This document shows, one piece after another, positions 52,537-60,524 of a stretch of DNA of 64,000 bases. A program made the position numbers and the translations under genes. The notes beneath the pieces were generated by a model. That model ran no database searches. It saw only the letters and a program-made list of their open reading frames with translations, and had not been told where the DNA came from. The stretch comes from Paraburkholderia caribensis (GTDB lineage Bacteria > Pseudomonadota > Gammaproteobacteria > Burkholderiales > Burkholderiaceae): NCBI RefSeq assembly GCF_002902945.1, contig NZ_CP026103.1:434001-498000 (forward strand), written 5' to 3'. The number at the start of each line of letters is the position of its first letter. Position 1 is the stretch's first letter.

Positions 52537-53406
52537 TTACGGCTTCGCCACCTGCCCAATCGCATATCGGGAGTTGTCCGCTGTCTTGGCCGCGTAAAAA
52601 ATTGTCCGCTTGTATAAGCTGCTACCCGAAATCGGCAGGAACACGATTGCTGCCTGACCATTAAAGGTTGTTCCCGACGGAGCCGAACACGAGCTCGCCG
52701 TCCCGCTTACGGTCACCGTAAACGTGTACAGGTTCTTGTTCGACAACGGCGTTGTCAGCACAAGCGTGCCTGACACAGGGCAGTTCGACATCGTTCCGGA
52801 TACCGCACCTGCATTGTCCACGGTCAGCGAGGTGTTAGTCTCTGTCCAGGTACCGGTGACACTTGATTGGGTCACTGCAAGTGCATTCGCCGCGTCGTAG
52901 TTCCAGGCGAGGTTCGCCGTGGTGCCGTTTGCAACGTAACTGCCGCTAAACGTCTGTTTGGCCGCAAACGCGCCGCTGCCCGATGAGGCCGTGTAGAAGA
53001 ATCCCCCGGAATATTTGACGCCGGTATTGAGCACCCACGTTGAACTCGTTGGCACAATCGAACCGAAGAACTCGGTTGTCGCAATAGTCGCGATACCATC
53101 GACGTATTGAAGATTATTTGTCGGGTCGATGGTCGCGTACGTGTGACTGGTACCGGATGTGGACCAGATGCCTTCGAGTCCATTGCCCGCATCGGCTGTT
53201 GAACCCGTTTGCGGATGCGCCAGATCGGGCAGCGATTCGCCGTCCACAACGGGGGTGGGCGAGGGCGTGCTGGCGGGTGTCGACGTAGGAGCCGGCGTCG
53301 TCGATTTGCTTGCGGTCGAGGAATCTCCGCCACCGCCACCACAAGCGGTCAGTGCAACAGTTGCGATAAGGGAAAGCAGGAACGGGGTCTGTATTTTCGT
53401 GTTCAT
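52537..53406 (-). CDS. Hypothetical lipoprotein
   Basis: The 289-residue protein has a signal peptide and lipobox LTACGGGGG (Cys22), a Thr/Pro/Ser linker and a beta-rich body (EGIWSTSGTSHTYATIDP; GTWTETNTSLTVDNAGAVSG). It resembles Burkholderiales surface lipoproteins of unknown function; no domain is recognised. ATG 53406 is preferred over TTG 53412. It points toward the TpsB gene (convergent), so it is not part of the CDI operon. Confidence 0.75.
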   Translation of the reverse strand: MNTKIQTPFLLSLIATVALTACGGGGGDSSTASKSTTPAPTSTPASTPSPTPVVDGESLPDLAHPQTGSTADAGNGLEGIWSTSGTSHTYATIDPTNNLQYVDGIATIATTEFFGSIVPTSSTWVLNTGVKYSGGFFYTASSGSGAFAAKQTFSGSYVANGTTANLAWNYDAANALAVTQSSVTGTWTETNTSLTVDNAGAVSGTMSNCPVSGTLVLTTPLSNKNLYTFTVTVSGTASSCSAPSGTTFNGQAAIVFLPISGSSLYKRTIFYAAKTADNSRYAIGQVAKP

Positions 53407-54309
53407 GTTCAATCCGGACGGACTCTCTTCCGTCGCGCACTCCGTTTATAGATTGTAGAAAAGCACGAATCCACCGCTGAAGCAGTCCTTGTCCCTTTTC
53501 ACATCGCCACCGGACAAGATAATGCGTATTTGCCAGCCATGAGTTACACGGCGGACTCGCGCTATAGATGTAAACGGATGCAGAACTGAAAACTTGAGTA
53601 TTAATCCATCTAATGAGCAACAAAACAGAAAGTCGGTAAGACTCGCTATCGGCTCAGGGGGCTTGGATTTTCAGATGTAGAAGAACGATATGACATCAAG
53701 AATCGAATTGTCCGAGCTTTTGCTTGTTCTTCGCGCGAGCACTGCGCTTACAAAATAATAACTTGCGATATCCCTCTAATGCTCGCATTGCGCAAACCAC
53801 CTGGCCTGTCTCTGCGGCGGAAGGGCCGGCGGGAACGTGCGTGTCGTCTGGTCCAGAGTTGGTAAAAGCCTACGCCGCGTGCCATGTAAATGTTAATGCG
53901 ATCGCCGATGATTTCGGACATGGTCGCGCGCGTACCGACCGACTTAAATCCGTCAAGCATTGCAGCGACGTTTGCAGTTGCCGTTTGCACCGTTTCCGAA
54001 AAGACTCTTCGGTGCGGGCAGGCCAAGTGCGGCCATATTTTTCTGGAAGGCAGCAAAGTCAGGGCATGCTGTTGCCACACGCTTATATTCCAAAGGCATG
54101 AATTGGGATAAATCGCGTGTCTGCGTACGGCGATGACAATCAACACCTTCAGGTGACTTCCCGATTGCCGGTGAAACCGATACCATGAACGCTGCATTTG
54201 GATCTGGACGAATCGGCCCGATCGCCGGTTCGGCGAAACGCCCGTTTCCGAGGCGCTGTGATGGCAATGCCGTGTTTTAGGCTTCCGCCGCGCCTCTCCG
54301 AACATCATC
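53407..54309. other. Mostly non-coding region with gene debris
   Basis: The 903-bp region is AT-rich for this genome and holds no intact gene. The one coherent signal is a frameshifted minus-strand fragment at about 53850-54099 (separate entry). Confidence 0.5.
53850..54099 (-). pseudogene. Frameshifted gene fragment of unknown family
   Basis: On the minus strand, from ATG 54099, one frame reads MPLEYKRVATACPDFAAFQK and continues to LPAPKSLF. Moving one base gives a second coherent stretch (ETVQTATANVAAML, FKSVGTRATMSEIIGDRI). The joined product reads like a helical protein. The junction is at a GG run (TTCGGAAACG). I do not know the family. Confidence 0.4.
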
Positions 54310-55698
54310 ATGACCCGCGATTCCTCACACACCGCACTGCTCTGGATCGTCGCCGCTGCATTCTTCATGCAGGCGCTCGACACGACCATCGTCAACACTG
54401 CTCTGCCTTCGATGGCGCAAAGCCTGCACGCGTCGCCGCTCGCCATGCAACCCGTCGTCGTCTCGTACTCGCTGACGATGGCGCTTCTCACACCCGCCTC
54501 AGGCTGGTTCGCCGACCGCTTCGGCACGCGCCGCGTGTACCTCGCCGCGATTCTCGTGTTCGTGCTTGGCTCGGTGTGCTGCGCGTGCGCGCACACGCTG
54601 GATCAACTCGTCATTGCGCGCGTGCTGCAAGGCGTCGGCGGTTCGATGCTGTTGCCTATCGGGCGGCTTGCCGTGTTGCGCAGCGTGCCGGGCGAGCAGT
54701 ACGTATCGGCGCTTGCCTTCGTTTCGATTGCGGGGCAGGTCGGGCCGATCGTCGGGCCGACGCTGGGCGGCTGGCTCACGCAAGCCATTTCGTGGCACTG
54801 GATTTTCCTCGTCAACGTGCCCGTCGGCGCAATCGGGCTGATCGCCGTGCAGCGCTTTCTGCCGCACGACAACGCAAGCCACCCGCCGCCGTTCGATTTC
54901 ATCGGCTGCGCTCTACTGTCGCTTGCGATGATCCTGCTGTCGCTCGCGATCGATCCGCCGATGAGCACCTATCGTGTCGAATGGTCGGTGGGTCTTGCGA
55001 TGGCGGGCGTCGTCGCGGCGCTGGCTTACATTCCGCATGCACGCTCCAGCGCGCGGCCGCTGTTCAGGCTCGCGCTATTCAGCGAACCGAATTTCAGCGT
55101 CGGTCTGATCGGCAACCTGCTGTGCCGGATCGGATCGAGTGCGGTGCCGTTCATGCTGCCGCTGCTCATGCAGGTGCAGCTTGGCTATTCGCCGCTGCGC
55201 TCGGGGCTGATGATGCTGCCCGCCGCCATCGCCGGCACCGTGTCGAAGCGATGGATCGCGCCGCTCATCAAGCGCTTCGGCTATTCGGCGTTTCTGCTCG
55301 TCAATACGATGATTGTCGGCTCGACGATCATCGCGTTCGCGCTCGTGTCGAAACAGTCGACGCCGCTGCTGGAAATCGCGCTGCTCGCCGTGTTCGGCGC
55401 GGCCAACTCGATGCAGTTCGCCGCGATGAACAGCGTGACCCTCAAGGGCCTGTCGCATGCGGATGCAGGCAGCGGCAACAGCCTGTTTTCGATGGTGCAG
55501 ATGCTGGCGATCGCGCTGGGCGTGTCGATCGGCGGCGGGCTGGTCAACCTGTTTTCGACGGGCTTGGGCTCGGCGTCGACGGGATTCATGCTGAGCTTCG
55601 TTTGCGTCGGCGTGATCACGCTGCTGTCGGCGCTCGTGTTCCGGCGGCTCGATGTTGCGCCTGCGCGGCCTGCCGTCGCGGCGCGCACGGCACGCTGA
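54310..55698 (+). CDS. DHA2-family MFS efflux transporter (MdtD-like)
   Basis: The 462-residue 14-TM-type MFS protein begins with WIVAAAFFMQALDTTIVNTALP, the DHA2 motif, followed by SGWFADRFGTRRVYL (motif A) and ARVLQGVGGSMLLPIGRL (motif B). It is close to MdtD-type pumps by the SMAQSLHASP and GPTLGGWLT stretches. It exports an organic compound or drug using the proton gradient. It is separated from the convergent LysR gene by 8 bp, so it probably has no shared control with it. Confidence 0.88.
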   Translation: MTRDSSHTALLWIVAAAFFMQALDTTIVNTALPSMAQSLHASPLAMQPVVVSYSLTMALLTPASGWFADRFGTRRVYLAAILVFVLGSVCCACAHTLDQLVIARVLQGVGGSMLLPIGRLAVLRSVPGEQYVSALAFVSIAGQVGPIVGPTLGGWLTQAISWHWIFLVNVPVGAIGLIAVQRFLPHDNASHPPPFDFIGCALLSLAMILLSLAIDPPMSTYRVEWSVGLAMAGVVAALAYIPHARSSARPLFRLALFSEPNFSVGLIGNLLCRIGSSAVPFMLPLLMQVQLGYSPLRSGLMMLPAAIAGTVSKRWIAPLIKRFGYSAFLLVNTMIVGSTIIAFALVSKQSTPLLEIALLAVFGAANSMQFAAMNSVTLKGLSHADAGSGNSLFSMVQMLAIALGVSIGGGLVNLFSTGLGSASTGFMLSFVCVGVITLLSALVFRRLDVAPARPAVAARTAR

Positions 55699-55706
55699 TG
55701 CGCATT

Positions 55707-56624
55707 TCATCGTGGCGCGTGCGTGCTCCGCGCGCGCTCGACGAGATGATCCACCATGCGCTGCGCGGCAGGCTGTAGCGATTCGAAATCGCGAAAGCAG
55801 ACCACGAAATTCCGCTTCGCCCATTCGTCCGTCAACGGAATGACGCGCACGTCGAGAATGCGCGCGTAGGTGTCGCCGACCACCTGCGGAATCACGCTGA
55901 TGCCGAGCTTCGCGGCCACCACGCGAAACGCGGCATCGAAATTCGATACCACGGCCCGGTAAGACACCGTGCCGCCCGCGCGTGCCGCGGCGCGCTGCAG
56001 CATCATGTGCACGGATGTCGTCGGCGGCAGTCCGACGTGCTCGTAGCCGAGCGTTTCGGTGAAGCGGAGCGTCGAGCGCTTCGCCAGCGGATGATCGGGA
56101 TGCACGGCGAGCGCGAGCCGGTCCTCGCGATACGGCCGATGCTTCAGTCCTTCGAGATCCACGTTGTCCCAGCAAACACCGACGGACGCGGCGCCTTCGC
56201 GCAAGCGCCGCACGAGATCGTGCGACAGCCACTCTTCGACATGCACGCGAATGTTTTCATGCGCGGGCATGCTCATGAACGACGCGACATCGTCGAGCAG
56301 GCTTTCCGCAATCGCCGATGCCGACGCGCATACGCTCACGCTGCCGCGCAGGCCGCTGCCGAACGCGGCGACGTCGCTGGCAATCCGGTCCATCGTAAAC
56401 AGCACGCTGCGCGCATGTTCGAGCAGCGCGACGCCGGCAGGTGTGGGTTGCACGCCACGCCGCGAGCGCGTGAACAGCGGCACGCCCAGATCGCTTTCCA
56501 GTTGCGCGATCCGCTTGCTGACGGCGGAAGGCTCGATGTGCTGGTCGTGCGCTGCGCGCGCCATGTTCTTGTGCTCGCACACGGCCACCACGAGCCGCAA
56601 GGTTTTCAGGTCGATGTCGCGCAT
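55707..56624 (-). CDS. LysR-family transcriptional regulator
   Basis: The 305-residue LysR protein has an N-terminal winged helix (MRDIDLKTLRLVVAVCEHKN; HIEPSAVSKRIAQLESDLG) and a periplasmic-binding-like effector domain (from about residue 90; SVSVCASASAIAESLL). It is divergent from the lyase-CoA transferase-MFS operon, which it most likely controls in response to a pathway acid. The 191-bp gap contains palindromes that could be its binding sites. Confidence 0.92.
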   Translation of the reverse strand: MRDIDLKTLRLVVAVCEHKNMARAAHDQHIEPSAVSKRIAQLESDLGVPLFTRSRRGVQPTPAGVALLEHARSVLFTMDRIASDVAAFGSGLRGSVSVCASASAIAESLLDDVASFMSMPAHENIRVHVEEWLSHDLVRRLREGAASVGVCWDNVDLEGLKHRPYREDRLALAVHPDHPLAKRSTLRFTETLGYEHVGLPPTTSVHMMLQRAAARAGGTVSYRAVVSNFDAAFRVVAAKLGISVIPQVVGDTYARILDVRVIPLTDEWAKRNFVVCFRDFESLQPAAQRMVDHLVERARSTHAPR

Positions 56625-56745
56625 GCGCTGCGTCTCCTTGTGGGTTTCCGTTTCGGAAACCTGGCGCTTCCAAAATAGCGCTTTATGTATCGGATGGAAT
56701 GTCTAAAGTTAGCACAACGCCGGCATGACCACGACCGGCACGCAC

Positions 56746-56786
56746 GCAACTTTGTTGCATGGGACAGAAGTAAGCGCTGAAGCGCT
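56746..56786. promoter_or_regulatory. Palindromic elements in the LysR-lyase intergenic region
   Basis: GCAAC-TTT-GTTGC (56746-56758) is a perfect palindrome, and two self-palindromic AGCGCT hexamers stand 2 bp apart (56773-56778 and 56781-56786). They lie between the divergent regulator and the lyase gene, where a LysR dimer pair should bind. Confidence 0.4.
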
Positions 56787-56815
56787 AACTCCTGTCGACA
56801 CTGGAGACACCTTCC

Positions 56816-57754
56816 ATGCCCCCATTCCCATCGAGCGTCGTGATCCGCGAAGTCGGCTTGCGCGACGGGCTGCAAAGCATCCAGACCATTCTTCCGACGC
56901 AACGGAAAATCGAATGGATCGCCGATGCGTATGCCGCCGGTCAGCGCGAAATCGAAGTCGGTTCGTTCGTGCCCGCCCGTCTGTTGCCGCAACTGGCCGA
57001 TACGGCGGAACTCGTCGCGTACGCGAAGACCCTGCCGGATTTGCGCGTGTCGGTGCTCGTGCCGAACCTGAAAGGCGCCGAGCGCGCCATCGATTCACGC
57101 GCCGACCTGATGCTCGTGCCGCTCTCGGCGAGTCGCGCCCACAGCCTCGCGAATCTGCGCAAGACGCCTGACGAAGTGATCGCCGACGTCGCGCGTATGC
57201 GGGCGGCGCGCGACGCTGCGGGTTCGAAGACGCGGATCGAAGGCGGCATCGGCACGGCGTTCGGCTGCACGATTCAGGGCGCCGTCGATCCGTCCGACGT
57301 GCTGCGTTGCATGCAGGCGCTGCTCGATGCAGGCGCGGATTGCGTGAGCATCGCGGACACCGTCGGCTATGCGAGCCCGGCCGCCGTGCGCGATCTGTTC
57401 GAGAAGGCGCGGCGCATCGCGGGCGAGCGCTTCTGCTGCGGCCATTTCCACGACACGCGCGGCCTCGCGCTCGCGAACGTCTATGCGGCGCTGGAAGCGG
57501 GCGTGGCGCGCTTCGATGCGACGCTCGCGGGTATCGGCGGCTGTCCGCATGCGCCGGGCGCGAGCGGCAATGCGTCGAGCGAAGACCTCGCGTTCATGCT
57601 CGCGGACATGGGCATCGAAACGGGCATCGACATCGAACGGCTTCTCGCGTTGCGTGCGAAGGTCGCGCGCTGGCTGCCGGACGAAACGCTGCGCGGCTCG
57701 TTGTGGCTCGCGGGCTTGCCCAAAACCTTTGCTAATCACACTGCTATTGCCTGA
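56816..57754 (+). CDS. Hydroxymethylglutaryl-CoA lyase-family enzyme
   Basis: The 312-residue TIM-barrel protein has VVIREVGLRDGLQ (metal and catalytic Arg), the metal-binding GHFHDTRG (His pair) and the flexible-loop signature GGCPHAPGASGN with the catalytic cysteine. These match the HMG-CoA lyase/citramalyl-CoA lyase-like DRE-TIM group. It should cleave a 3-hydroxy-3-methyl-type acyl-CoA to acetyl-CoA plus a keto acid. The CoA transferase gene starts 8 bp later, so together they can activate and cleave a free acid. Confidence 0.9.
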   Translation: MPPFPSSVVIREVGLRDGLQSIQTILPTQRKIEWIADAYAAGQREIEVGSFVPARLLPQLADTAELVAYAKTLPDLRVSVLVPNLKGAERAIDSRADLMLVPLSASRAHSLANLRKTPDEVIADVARMRAARDAAGSKTRIEGGIGTAFGCTIQGAVDPSDVLRCMQALLDAGADCVSIADTVGYASPAAVRDLFEKARRIAGERFCCGHFHDTRGLALANVYAALEAGVARFDATLAGIGGCPHAPGASGNASSEDLAFMLADMGIETGIDIERLLALRAKVARWLPDETLRGSLWLAGLPKTFANHTAIA

Positions 57755-57762
57755 GGGCCGCC

Positions 57763-58914
57763 ATGAACGCTTCCACTCGACTGCCTCTCGACGGCGTGCG
57801 CGTCATCGAATTCACTCACATGGTCATGGGCCCGACATGCGGGATGATCCTCGCGGATCTCGGTGCGGAGGTCATCAAGATCGAGCCGCCGGGCGGCGAC
57901 AAGACGCGCAGGTTGCCGGGACTGGGCATTGGCTTTTTCCGCACGTTCAATCGCAACAAGAAGAGCGTCGTGCTCGATATCAACACGCCCGAAGGCCATG
58001 CAGCCGCTGAAGAACTGATCGGTCAGTGCGACGTGATGCTCGAAAATTTCCGGCCCGGCCTGATGACGACACTCGGGCTCGATTACGACATCTTGTCGAA
58101 GAAATTTCCGCGTTTGATTTACGTATCGCACAAGGGCTTTCTGCCGGGTCCGTATGAAAAACGCCTCGCGCTGGATGAAGTCGTGCAGATGATGGGCGGG
58201 CTCTCTTATATGACGGGGCCAGTGGGGCGGCCGTTGCGTGCAGGTACGTCCGTCAACGACATCATGGGCGGCATGTTCGGCGCGATCGGCGTGCTGGCTG
58301 CGCTGCGCGAGCGCGATTTCACCGGGCGCGGTCAGGAAGTGCAAAGCGCGCTGTTTGAGAACTGCGTGTTTCTCGCTGGCCAGCACATGCAGCAATACGC
58401 GATGACGCGTGAAGCACCGCCGCCGATGCCGTCGCGCGTCTCGGCGTGGAGCGTGTATGACGTGTTCACGCTGGCGAACGACGAGCAACTGTTTATCGGC
58501 GCAGTGAGCGACAAGCAGTTCGTCACGCTCTGTGACGTGATCGGCCGGCCCGATCTCGCCGATGAGCCGCAATTCGCGGATAACGCGATGCGCGTCGCCG
58601 TGCGCCCAGAACTGCTTGCGCGGCTTGGCGACATCCTCAAACAGCATCGCATCGACGAACTCGCGCCGAAGCTCGAAGCAGCGGGCATTCCTTACGCGCC
58701 GATCGTGCGTCCCGATCAACTGTTCGACGATCCGCATCTGAAGCAAAGCGGCGGCCTCGTGCCGATGCAGACCGACGACGGCGACACGACGGAAGTGGTG
58801 TTGCTTCCGCTGACGATGGGCGGCCGCAGGCCCGGCGTGCGTCAGGCGCTGGCGAAGGTCGGCGAGCATACGCAGGAGATACTCGCGCGGCTGACAGGCA
58901 GAGCGGCCGCCTGA
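57763..58914 (+). CDS. Family III CoA transferase (CaiB/BaiF)
   Basis: The 383-residue protein begins RLPLDGVRVIEFTHMVMGPT, the CaiB/BaiF start, with VIKIEPPGGDKTR and FNRNKKSVVLDI. The catalytic aspartate is at residue 166 (GTSVNDIMGG). It moves CoA from a donor such as succinyl-CoA to an organic acid. Together with the lyase it forms a two-step route for a hydroxylated dicarboxylate, for instance 3-hydroxy-3-methylglutarate or citramalate. The substrate is an inference. Confidence 0.9.
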   Translation: MNASTRLPLDGVRVIEFTHMVMGPTCGMILADLGAEVIKIEPPGGDKTRRLPGLGIGFFRTFNRNKKSVVLDINTPEGHAAAEELIGQCDVMLENFRPGLMTTLGLDYDILSKKFPRLIYVSHKGFLPGPYEKRLALDEVVQMMGGLSYMTGPVGRPLRAGTSVNDIMGGMFGAIGVLAALRERDFTGRGQEVQSALFENCVFLAGQHMQQYAMTREAPPPMPSRVSAWSVYDVFTLANDEQLFIGAVSDKQFVTLCDVIGRPDLADEPQFADNAMRVAVRPELLARLGDILKQHRIDELAPKLEAAGIPYAPIVRPDQLFDDPHLKQSGGLVPMQTDDGDTTEVVLLPLTMGGRRPGVRQALAKVGEHTQEILARLTGRAAA

Positions 58915-59010
58915 ACGCGTAGTGGCCGGGCAGGCAAAGATAGGAAAGAATTGAAGACCATCAGGTATCCAAAGCAATTACAGACCGATGGTGAACTTCA
59001 GGAGACATTC

Positions 59011-60450
59011 ATGCAGCGCACGATCACAGCAGACCATCCCCCGTTTGCGCCTTCCGATACACAGCCCCATTTGCGTGCCGCTGCGTCGTTGTCGGCGCGG
59101 ATGGACCGCTTGCCTGTCACGCGGCATCTTTGGATGCTCGTGCTGCTGATCTCGCTTGGTGGCTTCTTCGAAGTCTACGATCTGATTTTCACCGGCTATA
59201 TCGCGCCGGGCATGGCGAAGAGCGGGTTGCTCAAGACCACGACGGAATCGTTCTTTGGCCTTCAGGGCATTGCTGGATTCATCGCATCGACTTTCGCGGG
59301 CCTGTTTGTCGGCACGTTCTGTTTCGGCTGGTTGCCGGATCGATTTGGCCGGCGCAAGGTCTTCACCGTTTCGCTGCTGTGGTATTCGATCGGCTCTGCG
59401 ATCATGGCGTTTCAGACCTCGCCGGAAGGGCTGATCTTGTGGCGCTTTATTACGGGTATCGGCGTTGGCATCGAGATCGTGACGATCGACAGCTATATCA
59501 CCGAGCTCGTACCCCAGCATATGCGCGGCCGCGCGATGGCATTCAATCAGGCCGTGATGTTCGCCGCCGCGCCTGCCGCCGCGATCCTCTCGTACTGGCT
59601 CGTGCCGGTCACGCTGGCGGGTATCGACGGCTGGCGCTGGGTCGTGCTGCTGGGCTCGGCTGGGGCGGTGATCGTGTGGTTCATCCGGCTGGCCGTGCCG
59701 GAAAGTCCGCGTTGGCTGGCAAGTCACGGACATGTCGAGCGCGGCGAGCGCGTGGTCAGGAAAATGGAAGAGATGGCTGTGAAGCAGACGGGCCGCGCGC
59801 TCTCCGCGCCACTCCCCATCGTCGAGCAGCCTGTGCATCGCCGCGCTTCGCTGGCGGAATTGTGGCAGCCGCCGTACCGCTCGCGCCTGATCATGCTGAT
59901 CGTCTTCAACTTCTGTCAGGCGATCGGATACTACGGATTCGCGAACTGGGTGCCGACGCTGCTGATCGGACAGGGCATCACGGTGACGAAGAGCCTGCTG
60001 TATTCGTTTGTCATCGCGATCGCGCTCCCTTGCGGGCCGTTGCTCGCCATGCTGTTCGCCGACAAGGTGCAGCGCAAATGGCTGATCGTCGGCTCCGCGT
60101 TTGCGGTCGTCGTGTTCGGATTGATGTTCGGCCAGGTGAAAACAGTCATGCCGCTGATCGTGCTGGGCGTGCTCATCAGCCTCGCGGGACAGACGATTTC
60201 CGTTTGCTATCACGCGTACCAGGCGGAACTGTTTCCGACACGCGTCCGCTGCCGGGCGAATGGGATCGTCTATTCCGCGAGCCGCGTCGGCGCGATGATG
60301 TCGGGTTTCATGATCGCGCATCTGCTGCGCGAGTTCGGCGTGGCGGGCGTGTTCGTCGGAATCACGGCGTGCATGCTCGTGGTGATGATCTCGATTGGCG
60401 GTTTCGGTCCGAAGACGAACGGCAAGCGGCTAGAAGAACTTTGCCATTGA
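59011..60450 (+). CDS. MFS transporter, probable organic-acid uptake carrier
   Basis: The 479-residue 12-TM MFS protein has GGFFEVYDLIFTGYIAPGM in TM1, motif A FGWLPDRFGRRKVFT and the RFITGIGVGIEIVTIDSY stretch typical of sugar/acid:proton symporters. It resembles niacin, benzoate or organic-acid carriers. ATG 59011 follows TCAGGAG and excludes the non-membrane residues of the longer frame. As last gene after the lyase and CoA transferase it probably imports the substrate of that pathway. A strong terminator follows the stop. Confidence 0.88.
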   Translation: MQRTITADHPPFAPSDTQPHLRAAASLSARMDRLPVTRHLWMLVLLISLGGFFEVYDLIFTGYIAPGMAKSGLLKTTTESFFGLQGIAGFIASTFAGLFVGTFCFGWLPDRFGRRKVFTVSLLWYSIGSAIMAFQTSPEGLILWRFITGIGVGIEIVTIDSYITELVPQHMRGRAMAFNQAVMFAAAPAAAILSYWLVPVTLAGIDGWRWVVLLGSAGAVIVWFIRLAVPESPRWLASHGHVERGERVVRKMEEMAVKQTGRALSAPLPIVEQPVHRRASLAELWQPPYRSRLIMLIVFNFCQAIGYYGFANWVPTLLIGQGITVTKSLLYSFVIAIALPCGPLLAMLFADKVQRKWLIVGSAFAVVVFGLMFGQVKTVMPLIVLGVLISLAGQTISVCYHAYQAELFPTRVRCRANGIVYSASRVGAMMSGFMIAHLLREFGVAGVFVGITACMLVVMISIGGFGPKTNGKRLEELCH

Positions 60451-60456
60451 AAACAG

Positions 60457-60495
60457 AAACGCCGGCCGGGTCTTTCGAGACCCGGCCGGCGTTTT
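60457..60495. terminator. Strong bidirectional terminator
   Basis: A perfect GC-rich stem-loop (AAACGCCGGCCGGGTC paired with its complement across a short loop) is flanked by A and T tracts, so it works on both strands. It lies between the convergent MFS and malate synthase genes. Confidence 0.9.
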
Positions 60496-60524
60496 AACTT
60501 CGTGCAGCGAATAAGCGTGTGACG

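Noticed and set aside
53748..54596. Minus-strand frame of 282 codons across the efflux-pump start
   Set aside because: It runs antisense to the DHA2 gene start and only a small part (the fragment described) looks protein-like.
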